64,000 nt of DNA, taken from the NCBI GenBank assembly GCA_027625915.1, contig JANTQA010000008.1, positions 2,745,001 to 2,809,000 on the forward strand. The letters run 5' to 3'. The first letter of the stretch is position 1, and every line of letters starts with the position of its first letter. Source of the stretch: Anaeramoeba flamelloides (taxonomy: Eukaryota; Metamonada; Anaeramoebidae). Of the stretch, positions 12,501-23,315 are shown piece after piece. The notes below the pieces were generated by a model, which was not told the origin of the DNA, ran no database searches, and worked only from the letters and a program-made list of their open reading frames with translations. Made by a program: the position numbers and the translations under genes.

Positions 12501-13816
12501 AGACCACTTTCTCAAGAAAATTTACAAGTTTTCCAGATTTTTTTAGTTTTTTAAAAATTTTATTTTCAAGATGATCAACCACTTTCCTAAAACAAGGATA
12601 TTTTCAAGTTTGTTATACCCCGCTCCTTTTTCTCGGGAATAAATATTTGGACTTAGATCTTGACTTTGAAAAAAAAGAAAAAAAACAATTGTTTAATCAA
12701 TTTTTTTTTCAATTGATATCCATTTTTTTTTTTTTTTATCATTGTCAAGAAACAAATTTGAACCAAAAAAATTATTTAAAAAAAGAAATTCAAAAAACTC
12801 TGCAAAATAATATAAAGTCAAATACAAATAATGTAAAGGTGTTTTAAGGGTGTTCCCATTTAAACAAAAGAGTCCAATTACATGATTAAAACTTGACATT
12901 CATTTATTTTTTTTTTTTTGTAAAAAGAGTATTTATCAAAATAAATGAAAAAAATTATTAAATATCAAATTTGTTTTTTTTTTTTTAAAAGTGGAGAGTG
13001 TATAAATTGAAAAAAAAAAATTTCCCGAACAGCCTTTTGGAATAAGTTGTAATAATGAAATGTAAAAATATTTATTAGAAAAAAATAATACTTGTTCATT
13101 TTTAGGAAATAAACACCATTTCACTCAAATGCGCCCATACAAAAATGAAATATTCACTTTATTTTTAAGAATAAACCAAACCAAGATTATTTAGAAATAA
13201 GAGAAATAATAAACTTCGGATTGGAGTAGTAATTATAAAAGAAAAGCCTGAACAAACCATAAATTTCAAAAAAAAAATGATTTTAAAAAATTTTTGTCCC
13301 TTTTCATTGGAACTTCTTGTGCAAAATTTACCAATTTTTTTGGAAAATTAAAATAGTTGATAATAAGATTTTTTTATTGTAAATGTAAATATTTTAAAAG
13401 AAAATATAAAGCCTCACTTTTCTTAATGTTAATTTGAACTTTCAAACATTTTTTTTTTTTTCAAATTTAAAAGAAATTAAAAAATAAAGAGAAAAGAAAA
13501 AAAAAAACCAAAAATCAAAAATCAAAAAAAAAATTATTAAATGAGAAAAAATGATTTTGATTTAAAAATTGAAATTTTATTTTGACAAGAATAATGAATT
13601 AAACTCATAAAATATGTTCTATTTCTTCAATAAAAACAGGCCCCTTTGACTGAAAAAGAGTTTATAATGTCATATTCTTCAAAAAGATTTAATTTTTTTT
13701 TTAACTTTTCATAAATAAATATTTTTAATTCTTTATCTGAATTTTATTACGTAAACCAACAGAATCATACTTTTTATATAAGGTAAAAAATCTGTTACCA
13801 ATTGGTTTCTTTAGTG

Positions 13817-13853
<37 letters not shown>

Positions 13854-15206
13854 CTTTTTTTTTTTTTTTTTAATTTCAATTTTACATTCACTGCACAGTT
13901 TTATTTTTCAAATTATTTTTGTTATTTCAAACAAAAAAGTAGCAACACTCAAATTATCAACAATGCAATTTCTTTAAAATTTTATACTTATCTATTACTT
14001 TCTCTCCAAAATATTCTTTTAATTAATAAAAATAAATAAAAAATAAACCAAACAACAAAATAGCAAATATCAAAAACGGCAAAACAAATTATCTCAAAAT
14101 TTATTCAAAATGAATCATTATTTGAAATCAATATAGATTATGAATGCAGAACACAGATCTTGGATCAATTAGAAAAAAAAGATTTTTCAATTGATATGTT
14201 TGATCAAGCACATGAAATCGTTTTCAATCATTTATATTTAAATTCATTTGATAATTTTAAATTGAGCAATTATTATAAAACATTAATCAGACTCTTGAAA
14301 AAGGATTCGACAATTGACTTATTATCCAGCAAGAAAATATGTAAATTAATATTTCGTAATCAACAAAAAAAGGCCTTGAACGATTATCCAGTGACTTTAA
14401 AAGAAGTGAGAAACGGATACGAGGTCGTTGAAGAATTATTTACCAACATTTTGGATTTGATCAATATTTTTTATTGTGTGAGCACAAATGAAATAAACTT
14501 TAAACAAATCAGCAAATCTATTCATTTTCGAAAATTTGTTCAACTTACAAGCTCCTTGAAAAACATTAATTTAAAAAAATTAAATAGGAATGAAAGAATA
14601 TGCTTTTTTTTAAATATATATAATACATTGACCCTCCATAGTTTCATGGTTAATGGGATTCCTAAAGATCGCACAAGTTTTGTAAAGTTTATGAAAACTT
14701 CAATATACCAAATTAATAATGATTTCTTTTCATTAAATGATATTTTACATGGGATATTGAGAGGCAACACACATCCAAAGCACAATTCCCCCTATTTTTT
14801 TTTAGAAAGAGACGAAAGGAAAAGATATTCAATAAAACCATTAGACCCGAGAATACATTTTTGTATCATTAATCCCAATTTCCCCTCATACGTTAATATA
14901 TATCATTCCAATACAATCGATGACACTTTAAATAAAATTACTAAATCCGTTTTAAACCCATTGATTACTGTAGAAAACCATAAAAAAATATTTCTTCCAA
15001 AATTATTTAACCAATACAACCTTGATTTTGGAGGAAGCGATAATATTTTTAATTTTATCTCCAAATTTTTACAAAAAAATAACCACAAACTTAAATACCT
15101 ATCAAAATCTAACACAATCATTAAATTCACCAATAAAAATATTAAAAATCCACAAATAAAATTTAATTTTAATTATTCTTTAAAAAAAATAAATTTCTTA
15201 AGATAA
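6587..15206 (+). CDS. Coiled-coil, RGS and DUF547 domain protein
   Basis: Two exons, 6587-9088 and 14064-15206, joined in phase 0, give about 1,214 residues ending in TAA. Residues ~45-125 form a coiled coil that faintly resembles the leucine-zipper region preceding DUF547 in plant proteins. A long Lys/Asn/Gln/Thr-rich stretch follows, with TQ dipeptide runs (~500-525) and KPK-type repeats (~700-730). An RGS domain spans ~788-910 (LFQEYLCEQFNQENIMFW; FIQNESLFEINID; FDQAHEIVF). A DUF547 domain spans ~1005-1165 (ICFFLNIYNTLTLH; SLNDILHGILRGN; DPRIHFCIINP). RGS domains usually speed GTP hydrolysis on G-alpha; DUF547 has no settled function. The RGS domain is intact only after splicing, and nothing is missing across the junction. 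The start at 6587 is chosen as the first ATG of the long frame; a different 5' exon is possible. Confidence 0.88.
9359..9780. mobile_element. MITE-like inverted-repeat element in the RGS intron
   Basis: The ends are inverted copies of a ~32-bp repeat built from GGAAAAAAAGTGAAACACGG followed by TTTTTCATTGG (left 9380-9411, right about 9744-9778). The left end carries an extra tandem copy of its first 17 bp (9361-9378). The ~420-bp interior has no coding capacity. This layout suggests a non-autonomous DNA transposon. The target duplication is not clear. Confidence 0.65.
13819..13852. repeat. (TA)n microsatellite
   Basis: About 17 uninterrupted TA dinucleotides inside the RGS intron. Confidence 0.95.
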
Positions 15207-15689
15207 TTTATTATCGCGATTAAATCTTATGATACGAATATAGAATACGATTTATTTGAAAAGTGAAAATTATGAAATCTTATTTTTTTTTATTTATTTT
15301 TTTTTTTAATTAATCTTTTATTCCACAAATTGTTTTTTGAAAAATTTTAACTTTGATATGATTTAATTTTAAAAAAACTTTACATTTTATTTTTTTATTT
15401 AATATTAAATATACAATTAACTTTATAAGATAACATGCAAAATAAATTAAATTTTCAGATATTTTATTTTTTTTGATTGTCTCCTCCAATTATTTTTTAT
15501 TTTTTTTAATTTGAATCAGATTTAATATTTTTTTTTTATTGTATTATTATCTACAAACTATGCAATAATATTGTTATTCAATTTAATACTTTGAAATCAT
15601 TTTGACTGTAGATTTTACATTATCTTTTTTTCAATATTAATAATACAAGTATTAATAGAATCAACATCCCTTCTTAAATGTTTTTTTTT
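15207..15689. other. AT-rich spacer after the RGS-DUF547 gene
   Basis: Nothing but long A/T homopolymers. It presumably holds the 3' UTR of the upstream gene. Confidence 0.6.
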
Positions 15690-16001
15690 TTTGATTTTTT
15701 TCCATTTTTCCCCTGGATGAATCTTCTTTATATTGGGAAGAAGAGTCACAAAGGAAAAAGATCAAGTGGGTTACATGCTAATATTGTGATACTGAAACAC
15801 GAAAGTATGAGTAACTTGAAAATAAAAACAAAAAGGCAAAGGCTAAAAATGACCAAATGTTAAAAGCAAATAAGATCAAAAAAAAAAAGAAATTATAACA
15901 ACTTAACTAACGATCCACAAGCCAATATTCAGGATCAATTAACAAATTATTTTAAATCAACCAAAAGTTCCTTGGCTGTGATTTTGGGAGTCCTTAATTA
16001 A
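15690..16001 (+). pseudogene. Decayed protein-coding fragment, family unknown
   Basis: Base composition becomes coding-like, but the reading frame is not continuous. One part (~15738-15860) reads KKSHKGKRSSGLHANI, and another frame suggests a Cys-x2-Cys segment. The last part (~15905-16001) reads NDPQANIQDQLTNYFKSTK and ends in TAA. The pieces resemble the tail of an old gene or mobile-element protein. I do not recognise the family with confidence, and the fragment is clearly broken. Confidence 0.4.
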
Positions 16002-17009
16002 ATATTGCATTGTTTTTTTTTTTTTTTTTTGATTTTTTACCAATTGCTTTATATAAACCCGTTTTAAATTTCATTATTTTTTCTTTTTTTCCTTTCAATT
16101 TTTTTCTTTTGATTTTTTAAACATAAAAAAAAATGAGTATTTCTTTCCCTTGAACAATGGGGAAATCTATGATTTTACACTTAAATTACCTTTGAGGAAA
16201 TTTAAGTAAAAGGACAATTAGAGTGTAATTTACACTTCTTTTATCCATTATATTAAAAAAAAAAAAATATTTTTTTTTTTCTTTAGAATACTAAAAAATA
16301 GAAGAATAAAAATATTAGCTGTTTATTATATTATTATTTTCTTATTTATAATTCTTTTGATTTTTTCTGAAACCAGTAAAAACTTTTTAAATTATCAAAT
16401 ACAAACTTTTTCGATTATTGTGGGATATCATATTTTGTTAAATAATCAAATTTTTGAGAAAAATTATTCACAATAGTTTCTAATCTATATGGGAACCCAA
16501 TTTAAATTTATTAATTATTCATAAATAAAGTAAATTTTTTTTTTTTGATTTGAAACTTTATCGACTTATCTAATAAAAGAAAAAAGCATAACTCAGCCTT
16601 TTTTTTTTTTTGATAATCTGTAATGTTTTTCAGATTTATAACAAAACTGAAAATAATCATATTTATATTACCCATTTAATATATGAGAAAATTAATTGAA
16701 TTAAATAGATGATGAACAGTATTTATTTTGGTTCTAATTTAGTGAAAAAATTATATTTTATTTGTATGGTATTTTTTTTTTTATAATTAATTTTTGCTTT
16801 TCAATTTTGGAACAAAATTTTCATAAATTAATAGGGGTATAATTCAAAATAAGGCATTAACTAATGGAAACTATTATTTTAATTAGATTTGAAATTCGTA
16901 TACTTTGTGAAAATTTGTTTTCTTAAATCAAGTCATTTAATATTTTATTTTTTTTACCTCCAAATTTCGAAATAAGAATATACTTTTAACGCCTCTTGAA
17001 ATTAAAAAT
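16002..17009. other. AT-rich spacer
   Basis: No gene, RNA or clear repeat seen. Long poly-T and poly-A tracts dominate. Confidence 0.55.
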
Positions 17010-17170
17010 TTGGTTTTTTCAGTTTGAAAAAAATGTACTTTATGATTTTAAAACAGTTCTCCATATTTTAATAGAAAGAAATTTCTATTATGGATTAAAA
17101 ATTCAATTATTTTCGAGGGTTATATATAGTCAACTCCAATATATATATTTCTATAATAATAAGGTATTTT
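17010..17170 (+). mobile_element. LINE fragment (end of reverse-transcriptase region)
   Basis: The translation (EKNVLYDFKTVLHILIERNF, then YYGLKIQLFSRVIYSQLQY) is clearly related to the segment NFSNGLKIQFFKAVLHSQLLY of the LINE at 33180-34551. Only this short piece remains. It runs into AT-rich DNA on both sides. Confidence 0.65.
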
Positions 17171-17353
17171 CTTCAATCTATACTATTTTATATATATGGA
17201 GATAAAAAATGGGTTTGAGCTCGCATAAAAATTAAAGCACATGATTTAAATTAATTTATAAGATAAAAATTATATCTTTTCAAGAATAATTAATCTTTTT
17301 ATATCAAAGAAAAAAAAAAAAAAATATTAAAATTTTCAGGGTTTTACAATAAT

Positions 17354-18484
17354 TCAATTATTAAAAATTTTTTTTTCAAAAGAATAATCAAAATTTGATA
17401 CACTTTTAACAAAAATTATTGCTTCCATTGCACTTTTATTAATTATATCAAAATCCAGAAATGAGTAATTGTTGTACACCTTCCCAAATCTGTATTGTTC
17501 CCATTTTTCAAAAACTGAATGGAAATTCAATAAATCTTTATGAAAAGTTAAGTGCTCTTCATTTTTTAGGATCGACTTACCCTCGATAGCCTTTTGTAAA
17601 ACGCTTTTCATTTTATAATAACGCTTTTTTCTATTCATAAAAATTCTGAATTTACAAATCACTTGCAATAATTTACTCAAAATTTTCATTAATGAATTTT
17701 GAAGGTTTCGATAATTCTTCTCGCAGATTTGAAAATAACCATCACACTCGGCATATTTGTTAATGGCCTTGTCTCTTATTTGTGGATCATTTAAAAATCT
17801 TGCACCTTCCTTTTTTATTTTGGTAATTGTTTGGTGGGTTGGGAATAATAAAAAGGAAATTTATTAAACAAAAAAAAAAAAACAAACAAAAAGAGTCAGA
17901 ACCAAAAAATCAAAAAAGAATAAAAACTTTAGGATATACGATGAAACGAAGAAAAAGTATTTTACTTCTCTATAAAAAGCACACTCCATTTTTTTCAGCG
18001 CAGCAGAAAAATAAACATTCGCCTTCTCGTTCTAAATTTTATGAAACATTGTTTAAGAAATTGGGGTTTGTTGTAAAAGAGAGAAATAATGAAGATAGAA
18101 ATAAATAAAAAAGCCAAGATCTCGCAAAAAAAAAAAACAAATAATTGTTGATTGTTACATTGTTTGTTAATTTTGAAGCATGGTTTTTTAAGATCCTTGA
18201 TTCCTCTTGTGCGTTATTCGATAGACTAAAAAAGTCTATAATTTGTAAATTCATGGATTTTATAGGTGGTTTCATATTCTTTAATAAAAGAAATTAAAAT
18301 GGGTTTAAAGGAAAAGTTAATACAAAACAAAGTGCCAATTAGCTTTTGTTTTTTTTTTTTTGTTTTTTGATCTTTTAAGAATTGAAATTACTTCAAGAAT
18401 CTCATCAACAGGAATAGAGTTTTGTTCTTTTTTTGTTTTGTAACTTTTTAAAGAAAAGGTTCGTCTTTGGTTTTGTTTGTTCAT
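17354..18484 (-). CDS. Unknown protein, three exons
   Basis: The proposed exons are 18484-18329, 18278-18159 and 17809-17354, all in phase 0, coding about 243 residues and ending in a stop at 17354. Introns are 50 and 349 bp; donors are GTTTTG and GTAACA. Exon 1 begins MNKQNQRRTFSLKSYKTKK and contains IPVDEILEVISILKR; exon 2 contains IIDFFSLSNNAQEESRIL; exon 3 begins EGARFLNDPQIRDKAINKYA. The third exon looks mostly alpha-helical, with FEKWEQYRFGKVYNNYSF near the end. There is no signal peptide or membrane segment. I do not recognise a family; a helical-bundle (BAR-like) fold is conceivable but unsupported. Exon 3 is the firmest part. The joins depend on splice signals, and the second intron carries an opposite-strand open frame. 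Confidence 0.55.
17941..18108 (+). CDS. Possible small basic protein, antisense in an intron
   Basis: A 55-codon frame from ATG to TAA that stays open about 38 codons further upstream. It reads MKRRKSILLLYKKHTPFFSA and ends KLGFVVKERNNEDRNK. Coding strands here tend to be A-rich, and by that measure this strand looks coding, with a GC-richer core than the spacer. It sits within the second intron of the minus-strand gene 18484-17354. It may be a genuine nested gene, an exon of one, or chance. No family is recognised. Confidence 0.3.
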   Translation: MKRRKSILLLYKKHTPFFSAQQKNKHSPSRSKFYETLFKKLGFVVKERNNEDRNK

Positions 18485-18909
18485 ACAAATTTCTCTTCTT
18501 TAAAAAAAAAAAAACAAACAAGTTAAAATAGAAAAAAATGATACAGATTTTTACTTTTCACTCCAATAATTTGTTAATAATTTGCAAACACTTTTTTTAC
18601 TTCACAACAATATGTTTTTTTTTGAAATTGTTCCAAATTTTGAAAGGGATAACAAGATAAAAATTCAACAGCTTTCGAATTAAAAAGTTTTTACGATTAA
18701 AACTTTTAAAAACATGTAATTTATCTTTTTTATTGGAATTTAAGGGAGAAGGTCGAAAATCCTCTTATTTATCCGAATTCATAAACTTATATTTTGAAAT
18801 TTTAAAAATATTTAATGGTATTTTATCGACTGGAACTCATAAAAGATCTTGAATCTTGTTTGTTTAAAATAATAATATGATTATTATTTTTTTAATATTT
18901 AGAAAATAT
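18485..18909. other. Spacer upstream of the minus-strand gene
   Basis: AT-rich, with no coding signal. It probably contains the promoter of the gene starting at 18484 (-). Confidence 0.5.
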
Positions 18910-19081
18910 TACTGGGCTTTGAAATTAAAACGGGAAGAGATTTCACTTCATTTCCAATTTTTTCCTTTTTCAATTAGAATGTAACAAATTACATCATACT
19001 TTTTTGAAAACTCTATTTATAAAAGAAAAATCTGGAAAAGGAAATGAAATTTTTTTCCCATTTATATTTCAAATATCAGTA
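18910..19081. mobile_element. MITE, TACTGG family, copy 1
   Basis: A 172-bp inverted-repeat element whose ~45-bp arms carry TACTGGGCTTTGAA..CGGGAA..TTTCACTTCATTTCC at the left and the reverse complement at the right, ending ATATCAGTA. Two further copies of nearly the same length lie at 24972-25134 and 54570-54741. Short length, long TIRs and TA at both ends suggest a Tc1/mariner-type MITE. Confidence 0.7.
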
Positions 19082-19369
19082 TTATTTTTTTTAATTCAGA
19101 AATCCAGTTTTGACCTTAAAATTTCAATCGGCTGGACAATTCCAAAGATAACTATACAAGTCTTGATGATATCCATACCCTTAAATATTTGACAAAATTG
19201 TAAAAAAAGTGATTTATTTTACTTCAAAAAATCAGAATATCGAATATTATTAAATGTATAATTTCTTAATTATAAAACAGAAGTTGGGATTGTAATATTA
19301 AATATCTTTTATTCGAATTTCCGTGATATTATTTTTATTTCTTTCTAATTAAATAAAATTTTAATAAAT

Positions 19370-19845
19370 TTTCAGTTTATTCTAAAAAGTAAAAAAACAA
19401 CGCCATTATCTTTTCCAGAATTCAAAAAAATTGTGTAAAATCTTTGATTTTTCTCCATTCTATTAAATTTTGTAAAAGCACCGTTAATTTCCATTTGAGT
19501 TTTCTGTTTATTTAGAATATATATATATTCGTTAGATTTTCTTGGGGTTTCTATTTATTTTGTAAATCAATAGATTTTTGTTAAGTTTTTTTTACTTTTT
19601 GAAATAAACAGAAAATTTTAATAAATTTTCGGTTTATTTCAAAAATTAAAAAAAAACCTAGAACACTTCTCAAATAAAATAGAAAACCTCAAAAAAACCT
19701 AGAACATTTAATAAATAAAATATAAAATGCCAAGAAAACCTAGACACCCCACGGACACTTTTCGTTAGGTTTTCCAGAATTTGAAAGAATTGTGTGAAAT
19801 CAAATATTTTTAGCTCAATTCTTTCGAATTCTGGAAAAAACTAAC
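19370..19845. repeat. Foldback repeat block with a near-perfect hairpin
   Basis: This is related to the block at 1010-2300: AAACCTAGAACACTT and AAATAGAAAACCTC motifs recur around 19650-19745. It ends in an 82-nt hairpin (19764-19845) whose arms GTTAGGTTTTCCAGAATTTG.. and ..TTCTGGAAAAAACTAAC pair almost perfectly. A relative is at 59512-59586. Confidence 0.65.
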
Positions 19846-19859
19846 TTTATTTTCAACTT

Positions 19860-20955
19860 TGGATAATTTGGGATTGATTAATTCCATTATTTTTATGGTT
19901 TGATTACTAATTCTGTATTTCTTTTTTTTTTAATTCCAAATTGATATTTTCTTATTCTTTCCCCTCAATTGGAAGTTTATTGATTAGTTTGTTAAATATT
20001 ATGAATTTACAATTTTTGAATGAATTTAAATTTTCTATTGAATATTTTGTTATTCTTTTAATCAATTTGACATCAGTTTTATAAATAAGTCTTGGGGAAC
20101 GTGGGTTGATTAATATAGATTCTCTGATTTTTTTTTTTATTAATACTAAAATCAAATTTTTTCAAATCAGTTTCTGTAAAGTTAAATATTTCTAATATAT
20201 ATATATATATAATAGTTGGCTATGTATAACTCTCGAAAATAATTGATTTTTAACCCATAATAGAAATTTCTATCTTTAAAATATGAAGAACTACTTTAAA
20301 ATCTTTATCCACCTTTTTGAAGTTGAATTTTAAGTGGAGATTTTTATTAAAATATAAATCCTGATATAGTATTTTTTCGTAGGTATTAAGATTTTTTCAG
20401 TTTTATACTTATTGGGATTTATACAAAAATTTTTAATTATTTTATATATTTTATTAAAATATATAATTAGTTTTAATCAATGTTTTGATATATATTAATA
20501 TCAAATTAGCAGTAAACATTTTACACCAGCAGATCTAATGATTTGACGTTCAATCTTTCTATCTTGTTTTTTTCCCTACTATGGATGATTGGAACGTGGA
20601 TTCAAGTACCTTCAATATGTACATTTTCCAGAATCCCAAATAATGGCGAAAATCAAAGATTTTACACCATTCTTACAAATTCTTCATAAAGCGAAAGGTT
20701 TTCTATTTTTTGAGTCTTTCGTATATTTTATTTAAAATCATTTTTTCGAAATTATACTTATCTGATTAACTTTTTTCAAATTATTTTTAGATTTACTTTT
20801 AAATTCAATATTAATTTGATCAATTGGTTTTTGATATTTTTTATTATTTCTATCTTTAATTTCGTCACATAAACCTTCTTTATCATAAAAATTGTCAATC
20901 AAACTATCAATTTTTAATACTTTTTTGGTATATTTAAAACCACTCTATCTTTCAC
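19860..20955 (-). mobile_element. Decayed LINE relic
   Basis: On the minus strand, 20155-19952 reads INPRSPRLIYKTDVKLIKRI, matching INPHSPRLIYKTEAKI of the LINE at 33180-34551. Just upstream, NFYYGLKINYFRELY and LEIFNFTETDLKK match the following landmarks of the same element in the same order. A further open stretch at about 20950-20740 (IDSLIDNFYDKEGLCDEIKD) may be the region before the reverse transcriptase. Stops and frame changes are frequent and a hairpin repeat interrupts it near 20.6 kb. It is an old, dead copy. Confidence 0.65.
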
Positions 20956-23033
20956 ATATTTTTTTATTTTTTGAATTTTTCTATAATTTCTTCACAAAAT
21001 GAATAGATAAAAAATTATAATCACTTTTTTAATTCACAATACTTTTGTTTTTTTTTTAATTTTTTTCAGTTTTTGAAAGTAATAATAAGATCAAAATTAT
21101 AATTTACTATAATTTAACCGTTTTAATAATTGAAAATAGAAAAACTTACAATTTATATACATATTGTTTTTTTCTTTAAGTGACGAGTCTATATTAATTT
21201 TTTTTTTTTGACCAATAACTAAATAAGGAATCCTTATCTTGAAATATGTTTAGAATTGAAAATAGACAGGTTTTTTCAATGCTAGAACTTTTAGTTATTG
21301 TTTTTTTAAAATTTTACAATTCTGCCAAAAAAAGTGACTTTTAAAAAATTTTTTTTAAAAAAAGATCTTTAAAGGATGAGAATTTTTTGATTAATTTTGG
21401 ATTTAATTATTTTCTCAAAAATAATATTTATTCTCGTTTTGAAAAACGAAAAAATAATTTAAAACTGGTGAATATTTTCTCCTTCACTTCTGTTCATCCA
21501 ACTTGACTCTATAAAGAACTCAATTTGTTTTATCAATAATTACTTATTAAAAAAATAGTTCTTATTCTTTTCTTTGATTTTTATTGACACTGTCAAAAAT
21601 TTTTGGAATGATAATTTGGGAATACTTAAAAAAACTTCAAATTCAACAAAAACAAAAGAGTGTAAACTGAAAAAGTAGATTCATGAAAAAAAAGAATGGT
21701 ACAATATAAAAAAAGAAAATCTTTTAATACGGGTAAAGCATATATTGTATATTTTTTTCGAATCAAACTATGTTTTCATGCAAATCCAAAAAAACCATTT
21801 CAGGTATATTTTTCAAACTATTTTTTGTAGGTCTTCCACAAACATAACAAGGTTTTGCTTTCTTGTTCATATTTTTTTTTATTTTTTGTATTTTTGCGAA
21901 AAGTTGAAAAAAAGCAACTTTCAAAAAAGTGAAAAAATGCAAAAATTTTTTATTTCTATAAAAACAATAACTAAATTTAATGAATGTCATTTAGCAAGAT
22001 TTCATTAACATACTAAGAAGTTTTTCACTTTGATTTCAAATCTAAGTAATTGGCAAAAAAAATTCTAAATCTCTATTAAATTTACCTAAAAAAATTTAAT
22101 AGAGACTAGTCCCTTAATTGTCAAAAAATATTTGTCCATTTTAATTTTAAATACTTTCTGATCTTGGTTTAACTTTGACTTAAAATATTTTCTTCTCTTT
22201 AACTTATGAAAAAAAAATCTTTTAAAAAGATGATTGTTTCGAAAATTTGTGTTATGAAAAGTTGAATCTTTTTATCAAAGTTTATAAAAACAACCTCTTT
22301 TTTTTTGAAAATTCTTGAAAAACAAACCAATTAGTAGAAAATTTTATATATGATTTTATTATCCCAAATACTATTAGTATTATAAGAATAAAATGCCAGA
22401 CTATCTATCCTTCAAAATATTAATTAAAGAGGCTTTATTGTGATATTTATCATAGACATCAATCTTAAAAAATATCCAATATTTTTATACTTACATATCA
22501 GAAATAATTCTTTTTGAGTTAGAAAATCAATTTCGTCTCAGTATTAATTATTTTGGGTATTTTCTTATAAATAAAAAACAATTTGAAAATTTATAAGTAG
22601 AATTAAAAACTTTTTTAATAATCAAAAGTAATTTTTGACAAATAATAAAAATCCAAAGAAATTACATTTTTCAAAGAAAGGTAATAAAAAAGATCTCCAA
22701 AACTTCTCATTAATAATCAGCAACTATAACAGCAAAATTCCATAAATATTGATTTAGTTTTGAAATATTTCATAGATTAGAGGAATTATTACCAAAATGA
22801 AGAAACACTCAGTATTTCAAATGAGAGAATATCTTTATTTGGAATTAACAAAAAGTTCCTATACTTTACTGATCCACCCATTAAAAAGAAGAAATTCACA
22901 CCTAAAAATTCTTCTCTTTACAAAAAAAATCAAATTGTTTCTTCAAATTGGAAAACTGAATCCTAAATTCCAATCTTTGCCATTTCATTTTTTCCTATTT
23001 TTTGATTTTTATTATTTTCAAATTTTATTTTGG
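20956..23033. other. AT-rich intergenic region before uridine kinase
   Basis: Apart from the small minus-strand frame listed at 21763-21870, no gene or RNA is seen. The in-frame open region just upstream of the kinase start (22797-23033) has spacer-like composition and is taken as 5' UTR. Confidence 0.5.
21763..21870 (-). CDS. Possible exon with a Cys-x2-Cys motif
   Basis: From an ATG at 21870, 35 codons read MNKKAKPCYVCGRPTKN and continue to LDLHENIV before a stop. The CYVCGRP motif could be half of a zinc ribbon, and a GTTTGA donor-like site follows KN. No partner exon is evident on the minus strand. It could be a first exon, a relic or chance. Confidence 0.22.
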   Translation of the reverse strand: MNKKAKPCYVCGRPTKNSLKNIPEMVFLDLHENIV

Positions 23034-23284
23034 ATGTCTTCCTCATTACCAGATCTTTATTCTTTAAACTTTAATTTAAAAGAAAAATTAAAAAACATTG
23101 AACTCATAACTGAAAAAGATCCGTTTCTTATTGGCGTTTGTGGTGGTAAGTGATCAGAGCATATTCTTGTTGTTTTTATTTTTTTGTTTTTGGGTTCATT
23201 GTGTGATCAAAATCAGAAATTTTTAACAGTAATTCCCTTGTGTGAAACTCTTCTCTTCTTTTAACACTCTGATTTAATTTTTTG

Positions 23285-23315
<31 letters not shown>

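Larger units (their letters stand above)
9089..14063 (+). other. 4,975-bp intron inside the RGS domain
   Basis: The donor is GTTTGT at 9089 and the acceptor ends ...AAATAG at 14063. Placing the ends here joins FKQHCITKK directly to QISKTAKQIISKFI, the correct RGS helix order, and keeps phase 0. No exon-like sequence is seen inside. It contains one MITE-like element (9359-9780), a TA microsatellite (13819-13852) and otherwise AT-rich DNA whose short open frames are homopolymer artefacts. Confidence 0.85.

Noticed and set aside
12107-13124. Several 60-70 codon frames in the RGS intron
   Set aside because: They are made of A/T homopolymers, occur on both strands over the same bases, and the RGS domain joins perfectly without them.
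22797-23033. Long N-terminal extension of uridine kinase
   Set aside because: In frame, but with spacer-like composition. Family members begin close to the P-loop, as the ATG at 23034 does.
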